Assembly: GCF_004214935.1 (NCBI RefSeq)
Contig: NZ_SFCC01000005.1
Coordinates: forward strand, 124,001-188,000
Reading direction: 5' to 3'
DNA length: 64,000 nt
Source: Amycolatopsis suaedae
Lineage (GTDB): Bacteria > Actinomycetota > Actinomycetes > Mycobacteriales > Pseudonocardiaceae
A program made the position numbers and the translations under genes. This document shows positions 37,413-45,978 of this stretch, one piece after another (the stretch's first letter is position 1; each line of letters starts with the position of its first letter). The notes beneath the pieces are model-generated. The model worked only from the letters and a program-made list of their open reading frames with translations. It was not told the DNA's origin and searched no databases.

Positions 37413-37775
37413 CTAGCGGCGCTGCTCCGGGGTGACGGCGTCGGCCACCGTCGAGGCGATATCGAGCACGCCCTGCAGGCCCGCGGCCTCCAGCGCACGG
37501 GTCACCACGCGGTTGGCGGCGACGACCCGCAGGGTCACGCCGACCTGGCGGCAACGCTGATCGGCCTGCACCAGTGCGGCGAGTCCGGACGAACCGAGGA
37601 AGGTGACCTCGCTCAGGTCCACCACCACGGTCTGGTCCGAACCTGCCTGGCCACAGGCGGCCTCGAGGTACTGCTCGAGGTCGGGCACGGTGAGCATGTC
37701 GACGTCGCCGGACGCGGCGACGACGAGGGCGCCGTTCTCCGTCCGGCGGTGCAGTCGCAGAAGGTCGCTGGACAT
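37413..37775 (-). CDS. STAS-domain anti-sigma factor antagonist
   Basis: A 120-residue single STAS domain. The central TVVVDLSEVTFLGSSGLAALVQA carries the serine that partner anti-sigma kinases phosphorylate. Such proteins bind an RsbW-like anti-sigma factor and free a stress sigma factor. No kinase is adjacent, so its partner lies elsewhere. The ATG at 37775 is preferred over the TTG one codon earlier because GGAGG lies at the right distance. Confidence 0.88.
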   Translation of the reverse strand: MSSDLLRLHRRTENGALVVAASGDVDMLTVPDLEQYLEAACGQAGSDQTVVVDLSEVTFLGSSGLAALVQADQRCRQVGVTLRVVAANRVVTRALEAAGLQGVLDIASTVADAVTPEQRR

Positions 37776-37903
37776 CAAGACTGGGCCTCCACGCGGTTGG
37801 CAGAACCGTACGAGCGGCCGGACGGCCGCTCCTCGGCTGTGCGCTCAACCGACGCCCACGATCGTACCGCCGTGATCGACGTGTGACCAGCCGACACGGA
37901 GCG

Positions 37904-38350
37904 TCAGCGACCGCGGCGCCGCAACCGCGACGCGAACCCCATGAGCAGGCCGAGCACGGCGGTCACGCCGTGCAGCCAGTTGTCCGGCCAGTTCAGGTTC
38001 AGCATGTTCGCGGTGGTCTGACTGGCCGCGTTGAGAATGCCGTACACCGTCAGCGCGATCATGACGACGAACAGCGCCCAGCCGTAGAACCGCGCGGCCG
38101 TGCCGCGCCGGGACGCGACGATGCCGAGCGCGCCGACCACGACGTGCACGACGTTGAGCATGGTGCTGACCCCGAAGCCCAGCACGGTCGTCGTCGGGTC
38201 GGGCCCGACGCCGTCCTCGGCGAGGAAGAACCCGGCCAGGCCCAGTGCCAGGTACACCACCCCGATCCCGATCGCCAGCAGCTGTGCCGTCGGGACCCGG
38301 TCGGACAGGCTCCCGGTGTTGTTGAGAGGTTCGTGCCGCTGGGCCATCAT
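37904..38350 (-). CDS. DUF4383 membrane protein
   Basis: A 148-residue protein with four hydrophobic segments (LLAIGIGVVYLALGLAGFFLAE, TMLNVVHVVVGALGIVA, FYGWALFVVMIALTVYGIL, WLHGVTAVLGLLMGFA) and the conserved N-x-x-H pattern of DUF4383. Function unknown; such genes are often found among stress-related genes in actinobacteria. Start at ATG 38350, with ATG 38347 also possible. Confidence 0.82.
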   Translation of the reverse strand: MMAQRHEPLNNTGSLSDRVPTAQLLAIGIGVVYLALGLAGFFLAEDGVGPDPTTTVLGFGVSTMLNVVHVVVGALGIVASRRGTAARFYGWALFVVMIALTVYGILNAASQTTANMLNLNWPDNWLHGVTAVLGLLMGFASRLRRRGR

Positions 38351-38391
38351 GCCGGCTGGGTTCCCGCGGAACCGGCCGCGAAAACCAGCGG

Positions 38392-38416
38392 GTTTCCGTA
38401 CGGCCGAGCCGGGTAA
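38392..38416 (+). promoter_or_regulatory. SigB/SigF-type promoter upstream of the NADH dehydrogenase
   Basis: GTTT (38392-38395), 15 bases, then GGGTAA (38411-38416). This fits the actinobacterial general-stress sigma consensus GTTT-N14-16-GGGTAT in all but the last base. It lies about 37 bases before the ATG at 38453, whose ribosome site is GGAGGAGG. Confidence 0.5.
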
Positions 38417-38452
38417 GCGACTGGGCAAGGGCCGACCGGAGGAGGTTCACCC

Positions 38453-39760
38453 ATGCCTGGAACGCGGATCGTGGTGGTCGGCGGCGGGTTCGCCGGATAC
38501 CACGCTGCGAAGGAGCTGACGAGGACACTGCCGGCGGGCGCGGCCGAGGTCGTGCTGGTCAATCCGACCGACTACTTCCTGTACCTGCCGCTGCTGCCCG
38601 AGGTCGCCGCCGGGATCCTCGACCCGCGCCGGGTGTCGGTGTCACTGCCGGGGACCCTGCCCGGGGTGCGGCTGGTGCTGGGTGAGGTCACCGGCGTCGA
38701 CCTGGACGGCAGGCAGCTGACCTACACCGACCCGGAGGACCGCACCGCCACCCTCGGGTTCGACCGGCTGGTGCTGGCCGCGGGCAGCGTGCACAAGCTG
38801 CTGCCGATTCCCGGGGTGGCCGAGCACGCGCACGGCTTCCGCGGGGTACCGGAGGCGCTCTACCTGCGCGACCACGTCACCCGGCAGATCGAGCTGGCCG
38901 CGGCCACCGACGATCCGAAGGAGCGCGACGCGCGCTGCACGTTCGTCGTCGTCGGCGCCGGCTACACCGGTACCGAGGTCGCCGCGCAGGGCCCGGCGTT
39001 CACCCGCGCGCTCGCCGCCCGCCACCCCGAGCTGGCAGGCCAGCCGATCCGCTGGATGCTGCTCGACGTCGCACCGAGGGTGCTGCCCGAGCTGGACGAG
39101 CGGCTGGGCCGCACGGCCGACCGGGTGCTGCGCGAACGCGGCGTCGACGTGCGGATGGAGACGTCGATCGACGAGGCCGACGCCGAGGGCGTCACGCTGA
39201 CCACCGGGGAGAGCGTCCCCGCGCGCACGCTGGTCTGGTGCGTCGGCGTGCGGCCCGATCCGCTGGTCGACGCCATGGGCCTGGACACCGAGCAGGGCCG
39301 CCTCGTGGTGGACACCCGGCTGGCCGTGCCCGGCCATCCCGACGTCTTCGCCTGCGGTGACGCCGCCGCCGTGCCGGACCTGACCCGGCCGGGAAAGCTG
39401 ACCGCGATGACCGCCCAGCACGCGGTGCGGCAGGGCAAGCTCGCCGCTCGCAACGTCGCCGCGTCACTCGGCCACGGGCAGGCGAAGGCCTACCGGCACC
39501 ACGACCTGGGGTTCGTCGTGGACCTCGGTGCCCGGCAGGCCGCGGCCAACCCGCTGCGGATCCCGCTGGCCGGGCTGCCTGCCAAGGCCGTCACCCGCGG
39601 CTATCACCTGATGTCCATGCCCGGCAACCGGCTGCGTACCGGCGTGGACTGGCTGCTGGACACCCTGACCCGGCGGCAGACCGTCCAGCTGGGGCTGGTG
39701 CGGTCGGCCGCCGTGCCACTGGACACCTCGGCGCCGGAAGTGCCGAAGATCAGGCGTTGA
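38453..39760 (+). CDS. Type II NADH dehydrogenase / FAD-dependent oxidoreductase
   Basis: A 435-residue two-dinucleotide-fold flavoprotein. FAD-binding VVVGGGFAGYHAAKEL is at the N-terminus, NAD(P)-binding VVVGAGYTGTEVA near 165, the second FAD motif CGDAAAV near 302, and the C-terminus ends in an amphipathic region typical of membrane-associated NDH-2. It would pass electrons from NADH to menaquinone without pumping protons. The nearby ctaD fits a respiratory theme, and the SigB-like promoter suggests stress expression. Confidence 0.88.
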   Translation: MPGTRIVVVGGGFAGYHAAKELTRTLPAGAAEVVLVNPTDYFLYLPLLPEVAAGILDPRRVSVSLPGTLPGVRLVLGEVTGVDLDGRQLTYTDPEDRTATLGFDRLVLAAGSVHKLLPIPGVAEHAHGFRGVPEALYLRDHVTRQIELAAATDDPKERDARCTFVVVGAGYTGTEVAAQGPAFTRALAARHPELAGQPIRWMLLDVAPRVLPELDERLGRTADRVLRERGVDVRMETSIDEADAEGVTLTTGESVPARTLVWCVGVRPDPLVDAMGLDTEQGRLVVDTRLAVPGHPDVFACGDAAAVPDLTRPGKLTAMTAQHAVRQGKLAARNVAASLGHGQAKAYRHHDLGFVVDLGARQAAANPLRIPLAGLPAKAVTRGYHLMSMPGNRLRTGVDWLLDTLTRRQTVQLGLVRSAAVPLDTSAPEVPKIRR

Positions 39761-40586
39761 ACCGGTCCCGGTTGGCGGCGACCCAGTCGGCGAACGTGCG
39801 CGGCGGCCGCCCGGTGATCCGCTCGACAGTGGGCAGCACCCGCTCGGGTTCGGCCGTGACGCGTGCGTCGAGGTCGAGCATCCAGCCCGCCGCCTCGCCC
39901 CAGCCCGCCTCGGACATCTCCCGGTAGGCCTGCTCGCGGGACACCTCCTCGAAGCGGGCCGGAATGCCGAGGACCTCGCCGACGATGCGGACCTGGTCGC
40001 GCTTGGTCAGCGTCTGCGGGCCGGTCAGGTGGTACCGCTGCCCGTGGTGCCCGTCCGCCAGCAGCGTCGCCGCGGCTGTGGCGGCGATGTCGTCCAGGTC
40101 GATCGGCGTGTAGGCGGCATCCGGGTAGGCACCGCGCACGACACCGGCCGAGCGGATCGGCGCGGCCCAGTCCAGTGCGTTGGTGTAGAACTGGCCGGGC
40201 CGCAGGAACGTCCACTCGGCACCGGAGTTCTCCACCGCGTGCTCGACGGCGTAGTAGTGCCACTGGCTCTCATCGAGCGCGGCCTCGCTGTCGGCGTCGC
40301 TCTGCGACAACGCGACGATCCGGCGCACGCCCGCCTTCCGCGCCAGTGCCACCACATCGGCCACCGTTTCCGGCAGCGGCGCCAGGTACATCCGCTCGAC
40401 GCCGTCGAGCGCGGCCGGCAGCGTCGCCAGGTCGCCGAGGTAGCCCTCGGCGACCTCGACGTCGTCCGGCAGCGCCGCCCTGCGCGGGTTCTTCGTCAGC
40501 GCGCGGACCGGTGCGCCGGCCGCCCGCAGGTGGTCGACGACCAACCGCCCGACGTTGCCGGTCGCACCGGTCACCAGGTAGGTCAT
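39750..40586 (-). CDS. NmrA-like NAD(P)-binding protein (atypical SDR)
   Basis: A 278-residue protein with an N-terminal Rossmann fold TYLVTGATGNVGRLVVDHL and the pattern of NmrA/QOR2-type atypical short-chain dehydrogenases (RALTKNPRRAALPDDVEVAEGYLGD, FLRPGQFYTNAL). It may be an NAD(P)H-dependent reductase or a redox sensor; no classical YxxxK catalytic site is visible. It converges on and overlaps the NADH dehydrogenase gene by 11 bases. An inverted repeat lies 18 bases upstream of the ATG. Confidence 0.87.
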   Translation of the reverse strand: MTYLVTGATGNVGRLVVDHLRAAGAPVRALTKNPRRAALPDDVEVAEGYLGDLATLPAALDGVERMYLAPLPETVADVVALARKAGVRRIVALSQSDADSEAALDESQWHYYAVEHAVENSGAEWTFLRPGQFYTNALDWAAPIRSAGVVRGAYPDAAYTPIDLDDIAATAAATLLADGHHGQRYHLTGPQTLTKRDQVRIVGEVLGIPARFEEVSREQAYREMSEAGWGEAAGWMLDLDARVTAEPERVLPTVERITGRPPRTFADWVAANRDRFNA

Positions 40587-40603
40587 GCCCGAGATCCCTT
40601 CGT

Positions 40604-40618
40604 CCGTACACCGTACGG
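40604..40618. promoter_or_regulatory. Candidate operator CCGTAC-ACC-GTACGG
   Basis: A perfect 6-base inverted repeat with a 3-base centre, just upstream of the NmrA-like gene. The size suits a dimeric HxlR/MarR/TetR-type regulator, but none is adjacent. Confidence 0.4.
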
Positions 40619-40677
40619 TCGCAGGCTACGAACATCGGGCACCCATACGCATATGGGATTTTTGTGACTCAGCTCAC

Positions 40678-41226
40678 TCAGCGGTAGTTGTAGATGGACG
40701 AGGCGTGGTCGTTCTCGTGGTCCGGCAGGTTCACCACGACCTCACCGCCGAAGCGCTCCATGGGGTGCCACTCGTAGGTGCCATGGCTGCCGAAGTACCA
40801 GTGCCACACGTAGGGCGAGTTGTTGACCCAGGACGACATGTGGTCGTTGAAGTTCCAGCTGGTGCCGAACCGGCCGGGGCCGTACGGCCGCGTGCCACCC
40901 TCCGGAACCGGGATCGTGGTGAAGTCGTCGACCCCGGACCTGGGGTTCGACGTCCGGAAGCCATTGCCGTAACCACCAGCGTTGTGCATCTCGAACAGAC
41001 AGATCACCTCGGCCGGGCATCTGTCCGCGGCCTTGGCCCGCACCGACGACACGCTCGATCGTGCGTAGTCGGGGCTCGTCAGCACTTCCGCTTTCCCCGA
41101 GTCATCGAAAATGGTCAGCGTCACGGTGGGCAGTGACGCCTCATCGGACGCCTGTGCCGGGCTGGCCAAGGCCAGCGTCGCCCCCACCGCGAGCGAGACG
41201 GCGGCCAGTTTCCCGAGTGTTTTCAT
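40678..41226 (-). CDS. Small secreted protein, peptidase-inhibitor-I36-like
   Basis: A 182-residue protein with a Sec signal peptide (MKTLGKLAAVSLAVGATLALASPAQA). The mature C-terminal half is rich in Gly, Tyr, Trp and Asn and shows CPAEVICLFEMHNAGGYG...SSWVNNSPYVWHWY, with one cysteine pair. This resembles the beta/gamma-crystallin-like I36 inhibitor or lactococcin-972-like secreted families of actinomycetes. The assignment is tentative; it acts outside the cell. Confidence 0.75.
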   Translation of the reverse strand: MKTLGKLAAVSLAVGATLALASPAQASDEASLPTVTLTIFDDSGKAEVLTSPDYARSSVSSVRAKAADRCPAEVICLFEMHNAGGYGNGFRTSNPRSGVDDFTTIPVPEGGTRPYGPGRFGTSWNFNDHMSSWVNNSPYVWHWYFGSHGTYEWHPMERFGGEVVVNLPDHENDHASSIYNYR

Positions 41227-41300
41227 CGTAGCTCCCCAGAATCGAACAACTGATGCGGAGAGGAAGCTACAAAAGCGCGCTTGCAGAACCCTTGTGCTGC

Positions 41301-42131
41301 CTACTTTCCCAATGCCAGCAGCGCCACCGCCGCACCGGCACCGAGCAGGCCCAGCACCTGCGGCCGGCTCAGCCGCTCCCGCAGCCGCGCGATCCCCCAC
41401 AGCACCGGGATCGCCGGGTACAGCGACGACAGCACCACCGCGACGACCACCAGCTGCTGCCGGGTCGCCAGCAGGTAACACACCAGCGCGAGCGCGGCGA
41501 ACGCCCCGGTCGCCGCGGCGGGCGCGACGAGCCTGCCCGGAATGCGCAGCGAGGCCCGCACCATCGGCAGGATGGCGACCGCGGCGGCCAGCCGGCCCAC
41601 CACCACCGGCCAGATCCCCGCCGCGGGCGCGGCCTGCGCCAGCGCCAGGTACTGCAGTGCCACCCCGGCACTCGCCACGACAGCGTCCACAATGGACGCC
41701 GCAGAACCGGCGCCACCGTCGCGCCCGGTGCGCGACACCAGCCACAACGCGGGAACCGCCACCGCGATGCCGGTCCACGCCAGTACCGACGGCCGGTCGC
41801 CGAGCAGCAGCACGCCGACCACCACCGGCAGCGCCAGGCCACCGACCGCGCTGACCGGCACCACGACACTCATCGCACCCCGGCCGAGCCCCCGGTACAG
41901 GAACACCATCGCCACACCCGTGCCGACGCCGGACAGCGCGCCCCAGCCAAGGTCGGCGGCCGCGGGGTCGGCGGCGGGCAGCACCAGCGCCGCCACCAGC
42001 GTCAGCACCAGGCCGCTGAGCTGGCCCAGCAACGCCACCGACACCGGGTTCGCCTTGCGGGACAGCAGCCCGCCGGCGACGTCGGCCACGCCGTAGCTGA
42101 CCGACGAGGCGAGCGCGAGCAGCGTGCCCAC
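41301..42131 (-). CDS. DMT-superfamily (EamA) transporter
   Basis: A 276-residue membrane protein with about ten hydrophobic helices arranged as two EamA repeats (the first starts LLALASSVSYGVADVAGGLLSRKA, the second IVDAVVASAGVALQYLALAQ). Such proteins export metabolites, amino acids or drugs. It lies 1 base after the MarR-type gene on the same strand, so the regulator probably controls it. Confidence 0.9.
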   Translation of the reverse strand: MGTLLALASSVSYGVADVAGGLLSRKANPVSVALLGQLSGLVLTLVAALVLPAADPAAADLGWGALSGVGTGVAMVFLYRGLGRGAMSVVVPVSAVGGLALPVVVGVLLLGDRPSVLAWTGIAVAVPALWLVSRTGRDGGAGSAASIVDAVVASAGVALQYLALAQAAPAAGIWPVVVGRLAAAVAILPMVRASLRIPGRLVAPAAATGAFAALALVCYLLATRQQLVVVAVVLSSLYPAIPVLWGIARLRERLSRPQVLGLLGAGAAVALLALGK

Positions 42132-42132
42132 G

Positions 42133-42657
42133 TCAGCCCGCCCCCTCCGCGCGGGCCGCGGCGCCGACGGGACACTCGGCGCCGGACACGCAGGCCGCCC
42201 GGTCGCACAACCGGCACAGCCGGTCGCTGTCGCCGACGCGCTGGTACAGCCGGCAGAGCAGAACGGCCAGCAGGTCGGCCAGCGTCCGCTGCTGCTCCTC
42301 GTCCAGCACGCCGACCAGCTCGGTCAGCGGTGAACCACGCTCGGCCAGTACCGCGTCCGCCGTAGCGGTGCCGCGGGCGGTGAGCCGGACGGACACCGCC
42401 CGCCCCAGGCCGGCCGTGCGCTCGACCAGACCGGCCGACTCCAGCGAGTCCACCATCCGCGCCGCGGCCGACTGGGTCAGCCCGACCCGCCTGCCCAGCT
42501 CGGTCACGCTGATCCCGGGCGACGCCGACAGCACCACCAGCGCGGCGGCGCCGCTGACGCTCACCCCCGACGCGCTGGTCGCCCCGGCCAGCGCGAGATC
42601 GGTGACGGCCAGGGCCGTCGCGCCGAGCAGGTTCGCCGTTCGGGTCGCGTCATGCAT
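42133..42657 (-). CDS. MarR-family regulator with cysteine-rich tail
   Basis: A 174-residue winged-helix regulator: the HTH is ISVTELGRRVGLTQSAAARMVDSLESAGLVER at about 49-80 with the wing after it. The C-terminus carries four clustered cysteines (CRLCDRAAC...EC), unusual for MarR, which could bind metal or act as a thiol redox switch. The ATG at 42657 lies inside a perfect 17-base palindrome, pointing to tight autoregulation and a very short leader. Co-transcribed with the EamA exporter. Confidence 0.88.
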   Translation of the reverse strand: MHDATRTANLLGATALAVTDLALAGATSASGVSVSGAAALVVLSASPGISVTELGRRVGLTQSAAARMVDSLESAGLVERTAGLGRAVSVRLTARGTATADAVLAERGSPLTELVGVLDEEQQRTLADLLAVLLCRLYQRVGDSDRLCRLCDRAACVSGAECPVGAAARAEGAG

Positions 42658-42668
42658 GACTCATGCAT
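42652..42668. promoter_or_regulatory. Perfect palindromic operator over the MarR start codon
   Basis: ATGCATGA-C-TCATGCAT, 8-base arms around a single C. The MarR gene ATG (42657-42655) is inside it. Its length fits a MarR dimer site. Confidence 0.65.
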
Positions 42669-42707
42669 ATCAGTCGTAACAGTAGGCCGCAAACTGGCGG
42701 GCGCCGG

Positions 42708-42736
42708 TTGACCCGAATCGGGCAGGTGGCTAGCTT
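42708..42736 (+). promoter_or_regulatory. Sigma-70-type promoter of the third sugar importer
   Basis: TTGACC (42708-42713) and TAGCTT (42731-42736) separated by 17 bases. The transcription start would be near 42743, on the LacI-type palindrome. Confidence 0.65.
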
Positions 42737-42742
42737 CACACG

Positions 42743-42752
42743 GAACGCGTTC
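42743..42752. promoter_or_regulatory. LacI-type operator candidate GAACGCGTTC
   Basis: A perfect 10-base palindrome with central CG, of the type bound by LacI/GalR-family repressors, right at the predicted transcription start of the importer operon. No LacI-type gene is in the window. Confidence 0.5.
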
Positions 42753-42793
42753 ACATCAGTGACTGACGTCCACATATGTAGAAGGAGTTCGAC

Positions 42794-44128
42794 GTGCGAG
42801 CACATCGTCGTCTCGGGACGCTGCTTGTCGCGATCGCCTGTCTCGCGCTGCCCGCCTGTGGCTCCGGCGGAAACTCCCCCGCCGCCGACCCGAACGCCCC
42901 GCTGGAGATCTGGATCCGCAAGCCACCCGACCGGGCCGCGGCCAAGACGGCGCAGGCACTGGCCGAGGCGTTCACGAAAGCCAGTGGCATTCAGGCCAAG
43001 GTGGTCCCGGTCTTCGAGGACTTCGAGACAAAGCTGCAGCAGCAGGCCGCGCAGAAGGACCTGCCCGACATCGTCATCAACGACACCTCGCAGCTCGGTT
43101 CCCTGGTCGAGCAGGGCCTGGTCGGCGAGGTCGACCGTGCCTCCATCGACGGCAGCCAGAACATCAACGACCGCGCCTGGGAAGCGGCCAAGGGCCCCGA
43201 CGGCAAGACCTACGCCGTGCCGTTCTCCGCGCAGGCGTTCGCGTTGCTGATCCGCTCGGACTGGCGGCAGAAGGTCGGCCTTCCCCAGCCGAAGACCATG
43301 CAGGAACTGGACGCCCTGTCCGCGGCGTTCACCAGGAACGACCCCGACGGCAACGGTGCGGCCGACACCTACGGCCTGCTCGTGCCCGGCTCCACCAAGC
43401 GCGGCTACATGTCCTGGTTCTTCTCCAGCTTCCTGTGGGCCAGCGGCGGCGACTTCCTCCGCCAGGCGGGCGAGAACAAGTGGGCGCCCGCCATCGACAG
43501 CCCGCAGTCGGTGGCCGCGGTCAAGTGGCTGCAGGACCAGTTCTGCGGCGACCCGGTCGTCCAGCCCGACGCCATCACCGCCGACACCGACCAGTCCGCG
43601 CACCCGGCGTTCGAGAACGGCAAGGCGGGCATCTACCTCACCGGCCCCTACCTGATGGCCCGGTTCGACAAGAACCTCGGCGCGGGCAAGTACGAGGTCG
43701 TGCCGCCACCCGCCGGGCTCGGCGGCGGGCAGGCCAGCCTCGCCGAGGGCGAGAACGTCTACCTGATGGCCGGCTCCCCCAACCCCGAGGGCCAGCGCAA
43801 GTTCGCCGCGTTCGCCACCTCCGTCGAGGGGCAGACGATCGGCATGGCCGGTGACACCGACGGCAACATCGTCCGGCTGCCGGTGAACCGGACCGTGGAC
43901 ATGGCCACCGTCCGCAAGGACAAGCGGTGGGCGGTGTTCCAGCAGGTCTACGACAACCACGGCCGCTACGCGCCCGCCGTCCCGAACTGGACGCCGTTCC
44001 GGCAGATGTCGGCCGAGACGCTCAACGCGCTGGCCGCCGACTGCTCGGCCCAGCCGCAGCAGCGGCTCACCGAGCTGGCCGGGAAGTTCACCGAGGAACT
44101 GCGCAAACAGGAGGTTCTCGCCCAGTGA
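42794..44128 (+). CDS. Sugar-binding lipoprotein (SBP family 1), third importer
   Basis: A 444-residue extracellular binding protein. Signal peptide with lipobox LPAC and lipidated C22. The mature domain starts LEIWIRKPPDRAAAKTAQALAEAF and contains YAVPFSAQAFALLIRSDW and DPDGNGAADTYGLLVPG, typical of CUT1 binding proteins. GTG start at 42794 with AAGGAG upstream (42780-42785). It leads a three-gene importer (42794-45902) without ATPase; the substrate is not inferable, since no enzyme gene is attached. Confidence 0.92.
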   Translation: MRAHRRLGTLLVAIACLALPACGSGGNSPAADPNAPLEIWIRKPPDRAAAKTAQALAEAFTKASGIQAKVVPVFEDFETKLQQQAAQKDLPDIVINDTSQLGSLVEQGLVGEVDRASIDGSQNINDRAWEAAKGPDGKTYAVPFSAQAFALLIRSDWRQKVGLPQPKTMQELDALSAAFTRNDPDGNGAADTYGLLVPGSTKRGYMSWFFSSFLWASGGDFLRQAGENKWAPAIDSPQSVAAVKWLQDQFCGDPVVQPDAITADTDQSAHPAFENGKAGIYLTGPYLMARFDKNLGAGKYEVVPPPAGLGGGQASLAEGENVYLMAGSPNPEGQRKFAAFATSVEGQTIGMAGDTDGNIVRLPVNRTVDMATVRKDKRWAVFQQVYDNHGRYAPAVPNWTPFRQMSAETLNALAADCSAQPQQRLTELAGKFTEELRKQEVLAQ

Positions 44129-44994
44129 CGCCGCGCTGGCGGTGGCTGGTGCCGTGGCTGTTCCTGGCCCCGGCACTGCTGCTGTTCCTGTACTTCAAGT
44201 TCATTCCGATGGGCAAGGCCATCGAGATGAGCTTCCACGAGGTCCGGCCGTTCCTCGGCGACGCCTTCGTCGGCATGGACAACTACGCCGAGGTCGTCTC
44301 CAGCGACCGGTTCGTGCAGGCCATCGCCCAGACGGTGACGCTGGCCGCCGGTGTCACCGCCGGGTCGATCCTGCTCGGGCTGGTGCTGGCGCTGCTGGTG
44401 GAGGGCCAGGCGCGGCACCTGTGGGTGGTGCGCACGGCCGCGTTCCTGCCGGTGGTCGCCGCGATGGCGGTCGTCGCCGAGGTGTGGCGGATGCTGTACT
44501 ACCCGGCCGAGAACGGGGCGCTGAACTCGATCCTCGGCTGGGTGGGCCTCGGGCCGTCGCAGTTCCTCGCCAGCGAGGACACCGCACTGTGGTCGGTGAT
44601 GGCCGTCGGCATCTGGCAGGGCGCGCCGTACAACATGATGATCTTCCTGGCCGGCCTGGCCGGGGTGGACCGCAGCCTGTACGAGGCGGCCACCGTCGAC
44701 GGGGCCGGGACGATGCGGCGGCTGTGGTCGGTCACCCTGCCCGCGCTGCGGCCGGTGCTGGTGATCCTGGTGACGCTGGCCGCGATCCGTGGCCTGCGGG
44801 TGTTCACCGAGGTCTTCCTGCTCACCAACGGCGGACCGAACGGGGCGTCGGAGGTGCTGATGACCCTGATCTACAAGCTCGGGCTGGAACGCGGTGAGCT
44901 GGGCGTCGCGGCCGCGGGCTCGGTGGTGCTGTTCCTGGCCACGGCGATCCTGACGATCGTGACGCAGCTCGTGCGCAGGAGGGCGGACGCATGA
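44125..44994 (+). CDS. Sugar ABC transporter permease, MalF/UgpA type
   Basis: A 289-residue membrane protein with six predicted helices (first LVPWLFLAPALLLFLYFKFIP) and the EAA loop EAATVDGAGTMRRLWSVTLPALRP. The GTG start overlaps the binding-protein stop (GTGA) and its own end overlaps the next permease (ATGA). Confidence 0.93.
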   Translation: MTPRWRWLVPWLFLAPALLLFLYFKFIPMGKAIEMSFHEVRPFLGDAFVGMDNYAEVVSSDRFVQAIAQTVTLAAGVTAGSILLGLVLALLVEGQARHLWVVRTAAFLPVVAAMAVVAEVWRMLYYPAENGALNSILGWVGLGPSQFLASEDTALWSVMAVGIWQGAPYNMMIFLAGLAGVDRSLYEAATVDGAGTMRRLWSVTLPALRPVLVILVTLAAIRGLRVFTEVFLLTNGGPNGASEVLMTLIYKLGLERGELGVAAAGSVVLFLATAILTIVTQLVRRRADA

Positions 44995-45902
44995 CCACCC
45001 GGCTGACCATCCCGCAGCGGCGGCGGCGTCCCGGCGCCTCCGGCGTCACCGACACCGCGCTGGGCCTGTCCGGCCGGCGCGGTCCGGTGTCGGTCGTGCT
45101 GCGCGTGGTGCTGTACGTGGCAATCGCCTTCGTGTTCGCCGGGCCGCTGCTGGCGGTCCTGGTCGGCGCGTTCTCCGAGCTGTCCGACCCGGCGGAGCTG
45201 TCGCTGATCCCGGACTCGTTCACCCTGAACAACTTCGCGGTGGCCGCGGACCGGGGTGTGCTCGGCTACCTGCTGAACTCGTTCCTGGTGGTCGGCTTCG
45301 GGCTGCTGCTGCAGATCTCGGTGAGCGTGCTGGCGGCCTATGCCCTGGCACGCAAGAAGTTCCGCGGGATGACCGCGGTGCTGCTGCTGATCCTGGCCAC
45401 GATGATGCTGCCCGAGGAGATCTTGGCCATCCCGCTGTCGGTGGTGCTGTCGGACCTTCCGGTGTTCGGCACCAACCTGATCGGCTCGCTGGCCGGGATG
45501 ATCCTGCCGGTCGGGGCGTGGGGTTTCTCGATCCTGGTGATGACCGAGTTCATGCGGGAGGTGCCGATCGAGCTGGAGGAGGCTGCCCGCATCGACGGGG
45601 CGGGCGAGCTGCGCATCTTCTGGTCGGTCGTGCTGCCGCTGTGCCGTCCCGCGGTCGGGGTGATCGGCGTGTTCGGCTTCACCATGGTGTGGGACCAGTA
45701 CCTGCTGCCGCTGATCGTGGCGACCGAGCCGGGTCAGTACACCCTGCCGATCGCGCTGCGCATCCTGCGCTCCGACGAGCAGGTCGGCTCCGGCGTGCTG
45801 CTGGCCAGCGCACTGCTCGCGCTGCTGCCGTCGGTGATCGCGTTCCTGGCCATGCAGCGCCAGTTCATGCGTGGCCTCACCGCCGGTGCCGTGAAGGGCT
45901 GA
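44991..45902 (+). CDS. Sugar ABC transporter permease, MalG type
   Basis: A 303-residue membrane protein with a basic N-terminal cytoplasmic stretch (PQRRRRPG), six helices, EAA loop EEAARIDGAGELRIFWSVVLPLCRP and the MalG-like end FMRGLTAGAVKG. It completes the third importer and is followed by a terminator-like repeat. Confidence 0.93.
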   Translation: MTTRLTIPQRRRRPGASGVTDTALGLSGRRGPVSVVLRVVLYVAIAFVFAGPLLAVLVGAFSELSDPAELSLIPDSFTLNNFAVAADRGVLGYLLNSFLVVGFGLLLQISVSVLAAYALARKKFRGMTAVLLLILATMMLPEEILAIPLSVVLSDLPVFGTNLIGSLAGMILPVGAWGFSILVMTEFMREVPIELEEAARIDGAGELRIFWSVVLPLCRPAVGVIGVFGFTMVWDQYLLPLIVATEPGQYTLPIALRILRSDEQVGSGVLLASALLALLPSVIAFLAMQRQFMRGLTAGAVKG

Positions 45903-45908
45903 CGATCG

Positions 45909-45967
45909 AAGCACGTGAAGGCCACCTTCATTACGTGAGACGTGCTGAAGGTGGCCTTCACGTGCTT
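45909..45967. terminator. Long inverted repeat, GTGAAGGCCACCTTCA family
   Basis: Arms beginning AAGCACGTGAAGGCC and ending GGCCTTCACGTGCTT, 22 bases each without mismatch, plus a short ACG/CGT extension and a small loop. It lies between convergent genes (stops at 45902 and 45979). Confidence 0.75.
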
Positions 45968-45978
45968 TCGCCGTTGCC

